Assembly: GCA_041906465.1 (NCBI GenBank)
Contig: JAYRJE010000002.1
Span: forward strand, 248,001-312,000
Length of the DNA stretch: 64,000 nucleotides
Direction: 5' to 3'
DNA from: Didemnitutus sp041906465
GTDB lineage: Bacteria; Verrucomicrobiota; Verrucomicrobiia; Opitutales; Opitutaceae
In this document: in pieces, positions 15,985 through 25,075 of the stretch
Numbering within the stretch: the stretch's first letter is position 1
How the letters are laid out: every line of letters begins with the position of its first letter
Translations under genes and position numbers: made by a program
Notes under the pieces: generated by a model
Seen by the model: the letters and a program-made list of their open reading frames with translations, nothing else
Told to the model about the DNA's origin: nothing
Database searches by the model: none

Positions 15985-16764
15985 ATGAATCTCCTCGTCA
16001 CGAACGACGACGGCATCGGCTCGCCCTTCTTCCACCAACTCGTCCACGCGCTCCGCGCGGCGGGACATTCGCTGTATCTCGCGGTGCCAGCCGCGGAACA
16101 AAGCTGGACGGGCGCCTCGAAGACGCGCTCGCGTCCGGTGAAATGCGCCAAGGTCGACCGCGGCTTCGGTTGCCCAACCTGGATGCTCGACGGCACGCCG
16201 TCGGATTGCGTGAACATCGCCATCGCGCACCTGCTCGGCGACGTGAAGCTCGACGCGGTCGTCAGCGGCATCAACGTCGGTTTCAATTGTTCGCTCGGCT
16301 TCATCCTCGCGAGCGGCACGGTGGCTGGGGCGTGGGAAGGTGCGATTCACGGGCTGCCGGCGTTCGCGTTTTCGCAGGACGTCTCCGAGGAGGTCTACGC
16401 GCACCTCAAGGAGCGCGGCGGCGAGCCGCAGGGCGAGTTGCTCGAGACGCTGAAAACCTCCGCGGCGCACGCGGCACGGCTGGTGGGCGAGATCGCGCCC
16501 ACTGTTCCGCGCAACAGTTTCACGGTGCAGAACATCAATTTTCCGATCCCGTGCCGCGCCGACACGCGCGTGTGCCGCACGGTGCCGGCGCAGGTGCACG
16601 TGCCGGGATTGTTCTCGCCGGCGGCGGACGACGGTTCGCATCGCCTCGTGTGGGGCAGCATCATCGACGTGTCGCCGCCGGAGCCGTTGACGGACGTGCG
16701 TTGCCTCGAGCAGGGCGGCATCAGCCACACCGTTCTCGACTACCGCCGGCTCGGGCATAGTTAA
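15985..16764 (+). CDS. surE: 5'/3'-nucleotidase SurE
   Basis: 259 residues. The SurE metal site is seen as TNDDG at the N-terminus (Asp8, Asp9), with GTPSDCV and SGINVG further in. The family dephosphorylates nucleoside 5'- and 3'-monophosphates and short polyphosphate, using a divalent metal. Downstream of an unremarkable 217-bp gap, it leads a probable two-gene unit with the methyltransferase 7 bp behind it. The ATG has no clear Shine-Dalgarno (leader ACACGACACCCTC). Confidence 0.92.
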   Translation: MNLLVTNDDGIGSPFFHQLVHALRAAGHSLYLAVPAAEQSWTGASKTRSRPVKCAKVDRGFGCPTWMLDGTPSDCVNIAIAHLLGDVKLDAVVSGINVGFNCSLGFILASGTVAGAWEGAIHGLPAFAFSQDVSEEVYAHLKERGGEPQGELLETLKTSAAHAARLVGEIAPTVPRNSFTVQNINFPIPCRADTRVCRTVPAQVHVPGLFSPAADDGSHRLVWGSIIDVSPPEPLTDVRCLEQGGISHTVLDYRRLGHS

Positions 16765-16771
16765 GGCGGGG

Positions 16772-17524
16772 ATGCAGCCCGATCCCAAGCAAGGCGAACG
16801 CGAATACTTCGCCCGCATCGGCGCCGCGGGGATTCTTCATTCCACGCGGAAGCCGTTCAGCGACGAATTTTGTGCGGCCAATCTGTCGAACCTGGACGCG
16901 CTGTTTCATTTTCTGTCGCCGCCGCCGGCACGGCTGATCGAGTTCGGCTGCGGCGTCGGCTGGCTGTCGCTGTTTCTCGCCACGCGCGGCTACCAAACCA
17001 CGAGCGTCGACATTTCGCCCGACGCGATCGCGGCCGCGCGCGAGCAGGCGCGGCGGCGCGGGATCGCGAATGCCGAGTTTCTCGTCGGTGATTACGAAGA
17101 CCCCGTGCCGCGCACGGATTTCGATTACGCGCTGTTCTACGACTCGCTGCACCACGCCGAGGTCGAGCAGCTGGCGGTGCAGCGCGCCTACGAGGCGCTG
17201 AAACCGGGCGGCGCGATGATCGCGTTCGAGACGCACACCGGCCACAGCCAGACGGAGGCGTCGCAGCACGCGGTGAAGGAGTTTGGCGTGCACGAGAAGG
17301 ACATGTCGGTGGACTACATCGCGCAGCTCGGCGCGCGCGCGGGTTTTCGCCGCCATCTGATTGTCCAGCGACCGCACCAACTCATCCGCAGCCTCTATCG
17401 GCCGAGTTACGGCGGCGCGACGAGCACGTTCGATCTCAAGGTGAAACTTTTTCTCAGCAAACTGCGCGTGATCCGCCGCCTCTTCAATCCGGGCGAGGAA
17501 AAGTTCATCGTGCTCTGGAAATAA
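16772..17524 (+). CDS. Class I SAM-dependent methyltransferase
   Basis: 250 residues. The SAM-binding glycine loop is IEFGCGVGWLS, with an acidic motif II (TTSVDISPDA) and motif III (GDYEDPVP), followed by a C-terminal helical extension ending in a basic segment. The substrate is not evident. It follows surE by 7 bp and has a good Shine-Dalgarno (AAGGCGGGG). Confidence 0.82.
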   Translation: MQPDPKQGEREYFARIGAAGILHSTRKPFSDEFCAANLSNLDALFHFLSPPPARLIEFGCGVGWLSLFLATRGYQTTSVDISPDAIAAAREQARRRGIANAEFLVGDYEDPVPRTDFDYALFYDSLHHAEVEQLAVQRAYEALKPGGAMIAFETHTGHSQTEASQHAVKEFGVHEKDMSVDYIAQLGARAGFRRHLIVQRPHQLIRSLYRPSYGGATSTFDLKVKLFLSKLRVIRRLFNPGEEKFIVLWK

Positions 17525-17633
17525 CCGGCTGGCTCCGGACGCGTTCGCGGGGCGTGGCGCGTCGGCCCGTGCGCGTATTGCGAGCGCTGGCCTGGCGTTG
17601 ACCTGGCGGAGGCGCGGGGATTGTTTGCGCGGG

Positions 17634-18614
17634 ATGTCGCGCGTTCGCCTGGCTGGAATTCCGCTGGCCGTCTCGCCGCTGTGCCTCGGCGGGGTGCCGT
17701 TCGGTGCGCCGCTCGATGACGTCGCGTCGTTTGCGCTGCTGGATCATTTCGCCGAGCGGGGCGGCAACTTCATCGACACGGCGCGGATGTATTCCGATTG
17801 GCTCCCGGGAGAGAGAAGCCGCAGCGAGCGGGTGCTGGGCGACTGGCTGCGGGCGCGCCGGATTCGCGATCGCGTCGTCGTGGCCACGAAAGGCATGCAT
17901 CCCGACTTGGCGACGCTGTGCGTGCCGCGCAGCTCCGCGGCGGAAATCCGCACCGACCTGGAGGGCAGCCTGCGCACGTTGCGTGTCGATGTGATCGATC
18001 TCTACTGGCTGCATCGCGACGATCCGGCGCGTCCGGTGGAGCATTTCGTGGACGTGCTGAATGTGTTCGTGCGCGAGGGCAAGGTGCGGGCGTTTGGGTT
18101 GTCGAATTGGACGGCCGGGCGCCTGCGCGCCGCGCACGACTATGCCTGCCGCAGCGGGCAACAGACGCTCGCGGCGAACCAGCCTTTTTGGTGTCTCGGC
18201 AACCGGCAGTCGAAGCCGCCACCGCACCTCGGCCTCGCCTGGCTGGATCGCTCGGTGCATGACTTCCACGTCGAGAGCGGAATTGCCGTGGTGCCTTACA
18301 CGGCGCAGGCCAAGGGCTTTTTCGCGAAGGCGCAGCTCCGGTCGGAAGCGCAGCCGCGCGATTTCGCGGAGCACGAGTTTAACACGCCGGCGAATCAGGC
18401 GCTCGCGCGCGTGGTCGGCGGGATGGCGCGGGCGCGAGGCGTGACGGCGAACGCCGTGGTGCTGGGCTACCTTTGGACGCGACCGTTTCCCGTCGTCCCG
18501 ATCGTCGGGGCGGGCCATCCGAGCCAGCTGGACGACAATTTTGCCGCGATCGGATTCCGGTTGAGTGCGGAGGAGCTGCGCACGCTGGAGACGGCGTCGA
18601 ACTCGGGGCTGTGA
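17634..18614 (+). CDS. Aldo/keto reductase
   Basis: 326 residues with the AKR tetrad in place: Asp48 and Tyr53 (FIDTARMY), Lys86 (VVATKG) and His127 (LYWLHRDD). It should be an NAD(P)H-dependent reductase of aldehydes, ketones or sugars in the cytoplasm. The C-terminus keeps the cofactor-binding VVPIVGAGHPSQL. The ATG at 17634 was preferred over an upstream in-frame start at 17598, whose residues (MTWRRRGDC) do not match the fold. Confidence 0.9.
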   Translation: MSRVRLAGIPLAVSPLCLGGVPFGAPLDDVASFALLDHFAERGGNFIDTARMYSDWLPGERSRSERVLGDWLRARRIRDRVVVATKGMHPDLATLCVPRSSAAEIRTDLEGSLRTLRVDVIDLYWLHRDDPARPVEHFVDVLNVFVREGKVRAFGLSNWTAGRLRAAHDYACRSGQQTLAANQPFWCLGNRQSKPPPHLGLAWLDRSVHDFHVESGIAVVPYTAQAKGFFAKAQLRSEAQPRDFAEHEFNTPANQALARVVGGMARARGVTANAVVLGYLWTRPFPVVPIVGAGHPSQLDDNFAAIGFRLSAEELRTLETASNSGL

Positions 18615-18654
18615 GCGCGCGGCGGGGCGATGCGGCGGGGCGCCGCGCTCCACC

Positions 18655-19644
18655 TTACGGGTGTGCGAGCAACTCGGCCTTTTCCGCGGGGGAGAGGTAG
18701 GCGATTTCGAGGGCGTTGCGGCGGGCCTGGGAAATCTCGGCGGGCGTCAGGCCGGCGGCGGGGGCGGCGACTTCGAGTTCGTGGCGCAGGTCGATCGCGC
18801 TGACGCCGGGGTCGTCGGTGTTGATCGTGGCGAGGAGGCCGTGGGCGAGGAATTGTTTCAGCGGATGTTCAGCGAGCGAGCGCACGGTGTTCGTCTGGAT
18901 GTTGCTCGTGAGGTTCGCTTCGATGCCGATGCGGTGGTCGCGCAGGTAATCCATCAACTTCGGATCGTCGACGGCGCGAACGCAGTGGCCGATGCGGGTG
19001 GCGCCGAGTTCCCGCAAGGCAGCCCAGACGCTCGGGGCGCCGCCGGCTTCGCCGGCGTGCACCGTGATGTGCCAGCCCGCGTCACGGCCGCGGCGGAAGT
19101 GCTCGCGGAAGAGTTCCGCGGGCCAGTTTTTCTCGTCGCCGGCCAGATCGAGCGCGGTGATCTGGTCGCGGTGCGCGAGAAGCGCCTCGAGTTCGCGCGT
19201 GCAACTTTCCGGGCCAAACGTGCGGCTGAGGATGCCGATCAGTCTCACCTTTACGCCCGTCGCGTGGCTGCCCTCCCGCACGCCATCGACGATGGCGGCG
19301 ATGACTTCGCGCTGGTCGAGGTTGTGCGTGCGAGCCATGAAATACGGGCTGAAGCGCAATTCGAGGTAGGCGATGCCTTCGGCGTGGGCGTCCTCGACGT
19401 TTTCGCGGGCGACGCGGCGGCACGCGTCGGGGTCGCCGAGCACGCCGACCATCCAGTCGAGGCGTTGCAGGAAGGCGAGGAGGTCCTGCACCGCGCCTTG
19501 AATTTGCACGTGGGGCCGCAGCGTCTCGAGCGTCGTGCCGGGGAGCGACACGCCGAATTTTTCTCCGAGTTCGAGAATCGTGCGGAGCCGGACGTTGCCG
19601 TCGAGGTGACGGTGGAGATCGAGCAGCGGAAGTTTTTCAGCCAT
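18655..19644 (-). CDS. add: Adenosine deaminase family protein
   Basis: 329 residues of the metallo-dependent deaminase barrel. HRHLDG gives the two N-terminal zinc His (11 and 13); HAGEAGG holds the third His and the catalytic Glu; LTSNIQTN and NTDDPG are the substrate- and metal-binding ends. It converts adenosine to inosine, though adenine or another aminopurine is also possible. It is convergent with the aldo/keto reductase and follows the hybrid kinase gene on the same strand after 53 bp. Confidence 0.88.
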   Translation of the reverse strand: MAEKLPLLDLHRHLDGNVRLRTILELGEKFGVSLPGTTLETLRPHVQIQGAVQDLLAFLQRLDWMVGVLGDPDACRRVARENVEDAHAEGIAYLELRFSPYFMARTHNLDQREVIAAIVDGVREGSHATGVKVRLIGILSRTFGPESCTRELEALLAHRDQITALDLAGDEKNWPAELFREHFRRGRDAGWHITVHAGEAGGAPSVWAALRELGATRIGHCVRAVDDPKLMDYLRDHRIGIEANLTSNIQTNTVRSLAEHPLKQFLAHGLLATINTDDPGVSAIDLRHELEVAAPAAGLTPAEISQARRNALEIAYLSPAEKAELLAHP

Positions 19645-19697
19645 CGCGCGACGTTGGAGAGTCGGCGCGCCGGGCACAACGCCGCGCTGGCGGGCCT

Positions 19698-22600
19698 TCA
19701 CCGCGGCGGCACGTTCGCGAGGAGGGCGGAAAACGTCTTCAGGTCGTAGGGCTTGGGGAGGATGGCGCGGAACCCGTGCGCCTGATAATTGGCGAGGACG
19801 GGATCGCTCGAATAACCGCTCGAAGCGACGGCGTTGACCTGCGGGTCGAGCGCGCGGAGTTGGGCGACTGTTTCGAGTCCGCCCATCCCGCCGGGAACCG
19901 TGAGGTCGAGAATCACCGCGTCGAACGGCTGGCCGCGCTCGCGCGCCTCGGCATAGGCGCGCACGGCGTGGGCTCCATCGGCGACCAAGGTCGCCGTATG
20001 GCCGAAACGCTGGAGGAAGGCGCCGGCGACGCGGCGAATGATCTCTTCGTCGTCCATCAGCAGAACGCGCAGGGAACGCGGCCCGGTTGCCGGGGCGGCT
20101 GGGACAGTGGGCGGCGCGGGGAGATCGCGCGCGACGGGGAGCCAGACGCGGAAGGTCGTGCCGTGGTGGAACTGGGATTCCACCGTGATGTGGCCCTGGT
20201 GCTTCTTGACGATCGAGTGGACGGTCGCGAGGCCGAGCCCGCTGTTGCGGCCTTTGGTGGAAAAATAGGGTTCGAAGATCCGCGCGAGATTTTCCGCCGG
20301 AATGCCCGGGCCGTTGTCGGAGACGCTGAGTTGCACGTAGCGGCCGGCGGCGAGCGTGGCGATCTCGCCCGGAGCGACGTCGACGGCGACCAGAGCGAGC
20401 TTGATGAGGCCGCCGTGCGGCATGGCCTGCACGGCGTTGAGCACGAGATTGTGCACGACGCGCGAAATCTGTCCGGCGTCGGCGTGGGCGGCGGGCAGAT
20501 CGTGCGGACACGAGAACTCGCTCGCGACTTTGGCGCCGTGGAGGGCGAAGGTGGCGGCCTCCTGCACCACTTCGGACAGGAGCACGGCTTCGCGCACCGG
20601 GTCGCCGCCCTTGGCAAAGGTCAACAGTTGCTGGGTGACGTCGCTGGCGCGTTTGGCCGCGCGCTGGGCCTCGCTGACGTTGTGGCCGGCGCTGCTGCGC
20701 ATGACGCTGTCCTCGAGGGCGATCAGGCCGAGGTTGCCGATGATGGCGGTGAGCAGGTTGTTGAAATCGTGGGCGATGCCACCGGCGAGGACGCCGAGCG
20801 ACTCGAGACGCGACGAGCGCTCGAGTTCGGCCTGCAGGCGGGCTTCGTTTGCCATCTGCGCGCGGATTTGCGCGGTCTGGCGGGCGACGCGGCGGCGCAG
20901 CACGACCACCCAGCTGGCAGCGGCAAGCACGAGAAAGAGCAGGAGCCCGCCCGCGATCGCGATGCGCTTGGCCGTCCACCAGGGTGGCGCGGACAGCAGC
21001 ACGATGTCCGCCGGGGAGCGCAGCAGCACCGTGAAGCGCCGGGGACGGCGCGCCTCGTCGAATTGCATCGAATAGATGCCGGTCAGCTCGACGATGCCGC
21101 CGACCCGCGCGGCCGGGCCGGGATGGGTGTTGGGCAACTGCGCTTCGAAAAACCGGCCGTTTTCGCGCAGAATGAAACGTGTCTCGTCGGTGCGCAGCGC
21201 CACCTCGGTGAGGGTGCCGCGGACGCGCACGAGGCGGGCATCGAACTCCGGTTGCAGTGCCAACGCCGGATCAAACTCCAGCGGCCGGAGGGCTTCGCCG
21301 GGCAGGGCGACGTGCCGCCACGAGGCGGCGCGCAACACCAGACGCGGGCCTTCGCGCCCCGGGAAACCGATCACTTCGATGCGGTCACCGGGCGCGGCCG
21401 GGGTGGTTTCGCGACTGAGCACGAGAATGCCCGCGTCGCCTTCCTGCACAAACAGCGCGCGCCCCGGCACGTGACGCGTGACGGTGCCCATGATGCGCAC
21501 GCGGCGGTCGATGACATCGCGGGCGGCGAATTGGCGCAGGCTGGAAATGGTTCGAATCGGCGCGGTGAACGGATCGGCGGGCGCGGGGGCCTCGATCGTG
21601 ACCGAGGAGGGATCGTTGACCCAGAGGCGCACGCCGGTGAGCTCGTGGCGCGCGTTGGATTCCGCCGCACAGACGCCCGCCACGCGCACGACGGCGCCGA
21701 CGAGTCTCGCGAAATCGGGGTGCGGCGGCGCGAACGCGGAAAACTCTCCGGTGGCCGTCGTGAAATCGAGCCTCAGCCACAGGCCTTCGGGCTCAACCCT
21801 CCGCAGAAACCCGCGCAGCTCCACCCAGCGGGCTTCCTCGGCACCGGTGAGTGCCTGCTCGAGCGTGACGCTACGCGGAGCCGGCACCGACAAGCCGCCG
21901 ACCGGCGACAACGTATCGGCGGACAGCTCGGGGGCGAAAGCCCCCGCGCGCGTTGTGCCGTGGACGACCACGCCTTCACCGACCGCCGGTGCGGCGACGC
22001 CGTCCGCGAGGCGCACATACAATCCGCCACTCGTGTCGGCGATGAAGAAAAAGTTGGCGCGAGAATGGGCCCAGGTGACGACGCCGCTGATCTCAGCGGG
22101 CAGGCGCTGCGCGGCCTCCTCGGGGCGCAGTTCGAGGATCTGAGCGGCCAGGCGCATTTTGGATGGTCCGCCGGGCACACCCACGCGGCGCAGCGGGACG
22201 GCGCGCACGACGCTGCGAAACACGGGCTCGCGCAAGGTCCATTCGAGACCGCCACCCGCGCGGCGGCCGACCACGTTGACCTCGTCACCCGGCGACAGCT
22301 TGCCCGGCTGGGGCGTGCGGATGTGCAGCTGGCCGGTGTCGTCGCGCACGACGAGGGATTGGCCGGGCTCATGTTGGACAACCTTGCCGGCGATGTGGAC
22401 CCAGCTGTCGGCGTCCGCGTGTCCGAGGGAGCCGATGGGAGTGCGCGGCAAGGCGAAGCGGGGATCGCTGTGCAGGGCACCGAGCGGCTCGATGTGCGCG
22501 CGCGAAGGGATCCACACATCGATGCGTTGGAGCGTGCCGCTGGGGTCCTTGGTGCCCACGTAGACGCCGCGGAGGCGCACGCGGGTGGAATCGAGTTGGG

Positions 22601-23225
22601 GCACGGGTTCGCCGGGCTGCAGGAGCAGCCGGGCATTCACCAGCCGGCCTTCGGAGAGCAGCAGATACTTGATGTGCGTGGGGTCCGTCTCGGTTTGCCC
22701 GCAGATCACGCCTTCGAGGATCGTCCAACCCGCGTCGAGCTGGTCGACTCGCGTGAGTTGTCCCGCCGCGGATCGGGGCGTCGGCCACGCATTTTCGGCG
22801 AGAACGGTGACTTGGACGTCGTCGGGACTGATGCCGGCCTCAGGCAGGACGCTGCCGGTGAGTCGCACGCGTTGCCCGGCTTTCAGCGGCAGCGGCCGGC
22901 CCGCCACCGAGGGCAGAAAAAAGGACGAGCCGTTCTCCACGCCCCAGAGCATGTTCCAGGCGGAATCGTAGAACAGGACCACGAACTCGAACCGCACCGC
23001 CTGCCGCTCCGTGGGCTTGTAGTGCCGGTAAGTCCAGAAGTCGCCGACGCTCGTCAAGGTCGTTGCTCCCAACGTTGCGGCCGGGTCGTCCGGGTCGTCG
23101 GGCGGCGCGGCGGAGGCGATGACGCCGAGAAGCGCGAGCACGGCCAGGCCCGGCGGCAGCCGCCATGCCCAGCGCAGCGGTCTGCCGCTGCTCCCGCTGC
23201 GCAGCGATCGGTAGTCAGCAGACAT
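19698..23225 (-). CDS. Hybrid sensor histidine kinase/response regulator with tandem periplasmic beta domains
   Basis: 1175 residues. A signal helix (about 20-42) is followed by some 700 residues of repeated beta-rich units of OB-like type, each ending in a phrase like VRLRGVYVG, VNVVGRRAG or VVHGTTRAG. A membrane helix at about 750-775 and a short coiled coil precede the kinase: LAGGIAHDFNN with His819, an N box (VHNLVLNAVQ, about 924-933), DNGPG near 971 and GLGLA. The protein ends in a receiver domain (1050-1175) with acceptor Asp1107 (VILDLTVPGG) and Lys near 1158. It is typical of Verrucomicrobiota sensors; the ligand is unknown. Divergent from the ABC gene. Confidence 0.9.
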   Translation of the reverse strand: MSADYRSLRSGSSGRPLRWAWRLPPGLAVLALLGVIASAAPPDDPDDPAATLGATTLTSVGDFWTYRHYKPTERQAVRFEFVVLFYDSAWNMLWGVENGSSFFLPSVAGRPLPLKAGQRVRLTGSVLPEAGISPDDVQVTVLAENAWPTPRSAAGQLTRVDQLDAGWTILEGVICGQTETDPTHIKYLLLSEGRLVNARLLLQPGEPVPQLDSTRVRLRGVYVGTKDPSGTLQRIDVWIPSRAHIEPLGALHSDPRFALPRTPIGSLGHADADSWVHIAGKVVQHEPGQSLVVRDDTGQLHIRTPQPGKLSPGDEVNVVGRRAGGGLEWTLREPVFRSVVRAVPLRRVGVPGGPSKMRLAAQILELRPEEAAQRLPAEISGVVTWAHSRANFFFIADTSGGLYVRLADGVAAPAVGEGVVVHGTTRAGAFAPELSADTLSPVGGLSVPAPRSVTLEQALTGAEEARWVELRGFLRRVEPEGLWLRLDFTTATGEFSAFAPPHPDFARLVGAVVRVAGVCAAESNARHELTGVRLWVNDPSSVTIEAPAPADPFTAPIRTISSLRQFAARDVIDRRVRIMGTVTRHVPGRALFVQEGDAGILVLSRETTPAAPGDRIEVIGFPGREGPRLVLRAASWRHVALPGEALRPLEFDPALALQPEFDARLVRVRGTLTEVALRTDETRFILRENGRFFEAQLPNTHPGPAARVGGIVELTGIYSMQFDEARRPRRFTVLLRSPADIVLLSAPPWWTAKRIAIAGGLLLFLVLAAASWVVVLRRRVARQTAQIRAQMANEARLQAELERSSRLESLGVLAGGIAHDFNNLLTAIIGNLGLIALEDSVMRSSAGHNVSEAQRAAKRASDVTQQLLTFAKGGDPVREAVLLSEVVQEAATFALHGAKVASEFSCPHDLPAAHADAGQISRVVHNLVLNAVQAMPHGGLIKLALVAVDVAPGEIATLAAGRYVQLSVSDNGPGIPAENLARIFEPYFSTKGRNSGLGLATVHSIVKKHQGHITVESQFHHGTTFRVWLPVARDLPAPPTVPAAPATGPRSLRVLLMDDEEIIRRVAGAFLQRFGHTATLVADGAHAVRAYAEARERGQPFDAVILDLTVPGGMGGLETVAQLRALDPQVNAVASSGYSSDPVLANYQAHGFRAILPKPYDLKTFSALLANVPPR

Positions 23226-23350
23226 TGGCCAAATGGTTCATCGGCCGCGGGGCGCGTTTCTTGACGGCGAATTCTCGCGAAGCTGCACCCGCGCGAACGG
23301 TGCGATTCGCTTTTGCATCCCGGGCGCTCCTCGTTTCACTCGGCGCTCGC

Positions 23351-24337
23351 ATGATTGAAGTCGACAACCTCACGCGCGTCTTCCGCATCTACAAGAAGAA
23401 ACCCGGCTTTTGGGGCGGAGTGACGGGGCTGTTCAAACGCGACTTCGAGGAGACGCGCGCGGCGGACCAGGTCAGTTTCTCGATTCGGGAGGGGGAATTC
23501 GTCGGTTTTCTGGGGCCGAATGGCGCCGGGAAGACGACGACCCTGAAGATGCTGTCCGGCCTCATTTATCCGACGAGCGGCCGGGCGCGGGTCGCGGGCT
23601 TCGATCCGTCGAAGCGTGAGAATGCCTACCGCCGGCTCTTCGCGCTCGTGCTTGGCCAAAAGAATCAGCTGTGGTGGGACCTGCCCGCGCTGGAGTCGTT
23701 CTACCTGCTGCGTGCGATCTACGGGCTCGATTCGAAGGAATACCAGCAGACGCTCGACGAACTCGTCGCGCTGCTCGGCGTGAGTCACAAGCTGAACGTG
23801 CAGGTGCGCGAACTCTCGCTGGGCGAGCGCATGAAGATGGAGCTGATCGCCGCGCTGTTGCATCGCCCGCGGGTGCTGTTTCTCGACGAGCCGACGATCG
23901 GTCTCGATGTGGTGTCGCAGAAAAACGTCCGCGATTTTCTCCGGAGCTACAATCGGCAGCACAAGACCACGATCCTGCTGACGAGCCACTACATGGCCGA
24001 CATCTCGCAGCTCTGCGAACGCGTGATCGTGATCGACCACGGCAAAAAAATCTACGACGGCGAACTCGCGCGCATCGCCGGCGCGGGGGCGCGCCAGCGC
24101 ATCATCAAGTTCAAGCCGCGCGACGGCGCGTTCCCGGCGGATTGGAAGCCGGCGGCGGGCGAGGCGAAGACCTGCGACGACGGGGAGATTCTGCTCCATG
24201 TTCCCAGTGAGCAAGTCACCGCCGTCTGCCAGCAGATCCTGCAACAGGGCGCCGTGGACGACATCACCATTCAAGACGTGCCGCTGGAGGACATCATCAG
24301 CGACATCTTCTCGCGCGGCGCGGCCGCGCGGGCCTGA
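23351..24337 (+). CDS. ABC transporter ATP-binding protein (ABC-2 exporter type)
   Basis: 328 residues. Walker A GPNGAGKT at 55-62, Q-loop Gln103, signature LSLGER at 155-160, Walker B with LFLDEPTIGLD and a switch His in TSHYMAD are complete. The C-terminal domain after 220 is of the DrrA/ABC-2 type. Such ATPases usually sit beside one or two membrane permease genes; none is here, since a response regulator follows after 9 bp. The start at ATG 23351 matches the domain start; the upstream frame is leader sequence. Confidence 0.9.
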   Translation: MIEVDNLTRVFRIYKKKPGFWGGVTGLFKRDFEETRAADQVSFSIREGEFVGFLGPNGAGKTTTLKMLSGLIYPTSGRARVAGFDPSKRENAYRRLFALVLGQKNQLWWDLPALESFYLLRAIYGLDSKEYQQTLDELVALLGVSHKLNVQVRELSLGERMKMELIAALLHRPRVLFLDEPTIGLDVVSQKNVRDFLRSYNRQHKTTILLTSHYMADISQLCERVIVIDHGKKIYDGELARIAGAGARQRIIKFKPRDGAFPADWKPAAGEAKTCDDGEILLHVPSEQVTAVCQQILQQGAVDDITIQDVPLEDIISDIFSRGAAARA

Positions 24338-24346
24338 CCACCCGGC

Positions 24347-25075
24347 ATGAAGCGCGTTTTGATCGTCGAGGAGTCGCGCGATCTCCGACGGTTGCTGCTT
24401 GAGCTGCTGCCCACTCTGTTTCCGACGTGGGAAACGGTGGGTGCGGACAGCCTGGAAGACGCGGAGAGCCGGTATCGGAACGAGATTTTCGCCCTCGCGG
24501 TCCTGGATGTGGACTACAGCGGTTCGCGCAGCGGCATTGAAGTGCTGCGCGAGTGGACCGGTGCGGCGCGGCGGTGCCCGGTCGTCGCGACGACGACCGC
24601 GCATGCGCGGGTGCCGTTGATTTGGGTCCTCAATCCGGCGGAAGTGCTGCTGAAGCCGTGGGACGTGCACGAGATCCGCGCCCGACTGGCCCGCGCCGCC
24701 GCGAGCGGCACATCGGCGCCGGCGGCGACCTTCGCGGCGCGCGTCGACGGCGTGGTGGTGCGGCCGGAGTTCGCGTTCGCCGGGGCGGAGATCACGTCGG
24801 ATCTGCAATGCCGGTTTCCCGACGGACACCGCGAAAAACTCGGCGCCAAGGAATATGGCATCCTGGCGGCGTTTGCGCACGCGCCGCAGTCGCTGGTTTT
24901 GCGGGAGCGCGTGCTCCGGGAGGTGTGGGGACCGGATGCGAACACGCAATCGAACTCGCTCAACGTCTACGTCTCGCGGCTGCGCCGGCTGTTTGCCGAA
25001 CACGGCGGCCGGTTTGAAGCCGCGGTCGCGACCGAAGCGAAGGTGGGCTGGCGCATCACCGCCGCAACGAAATGA
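24347..25075 (+). CDS. OmpR-family response regulator
   Basis: 242 residues. The receiver domain has phospho-acceptor Asp54 (AVLDVDYSG) and Lys in VLLKPW, but the usual N-terminal acidic pair is EE (VEES). A winged-helix DNA-binding domain (about 135-238) has KEYGILAAF and the recognition/wing region SNSLNVYVSRLRR. It overlaps the following REC/pseudokinase gene by ATGA, which suggests both work on the same signal, possibly from one of the nearby kinases. Confidence 0.88.
   Translation: MKRVLIVEESRDLRRLLLELLPTLFPTWETVGADSLEDAESRYRNEIFALAVLDVDYSGSRSGIEVLREWTGAARRCPVVATTTAHARVPLIWVLNPAEVLLKPWDVHEIRARLARAAASGTSAPAATFAARVDGVVVRPEFAFAGAEITSDLQCRFPDGHREKLGAKEYGILAAFAHAPQSLVLRERVLREVWGPDANTQSNSLNVYVSRLRRLFAEHGGRFEAAVATEAKVGWRITAATK

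Noticed and set aside
19776..23264. Very long open frame on the plus strand opposite the hybrid kinase
   Set aside because: Its translation is Arg/Gly/His/Glu-rich without any domain; it is the mirror of a real, motif-complete kinase gene in GC-rich DNA.
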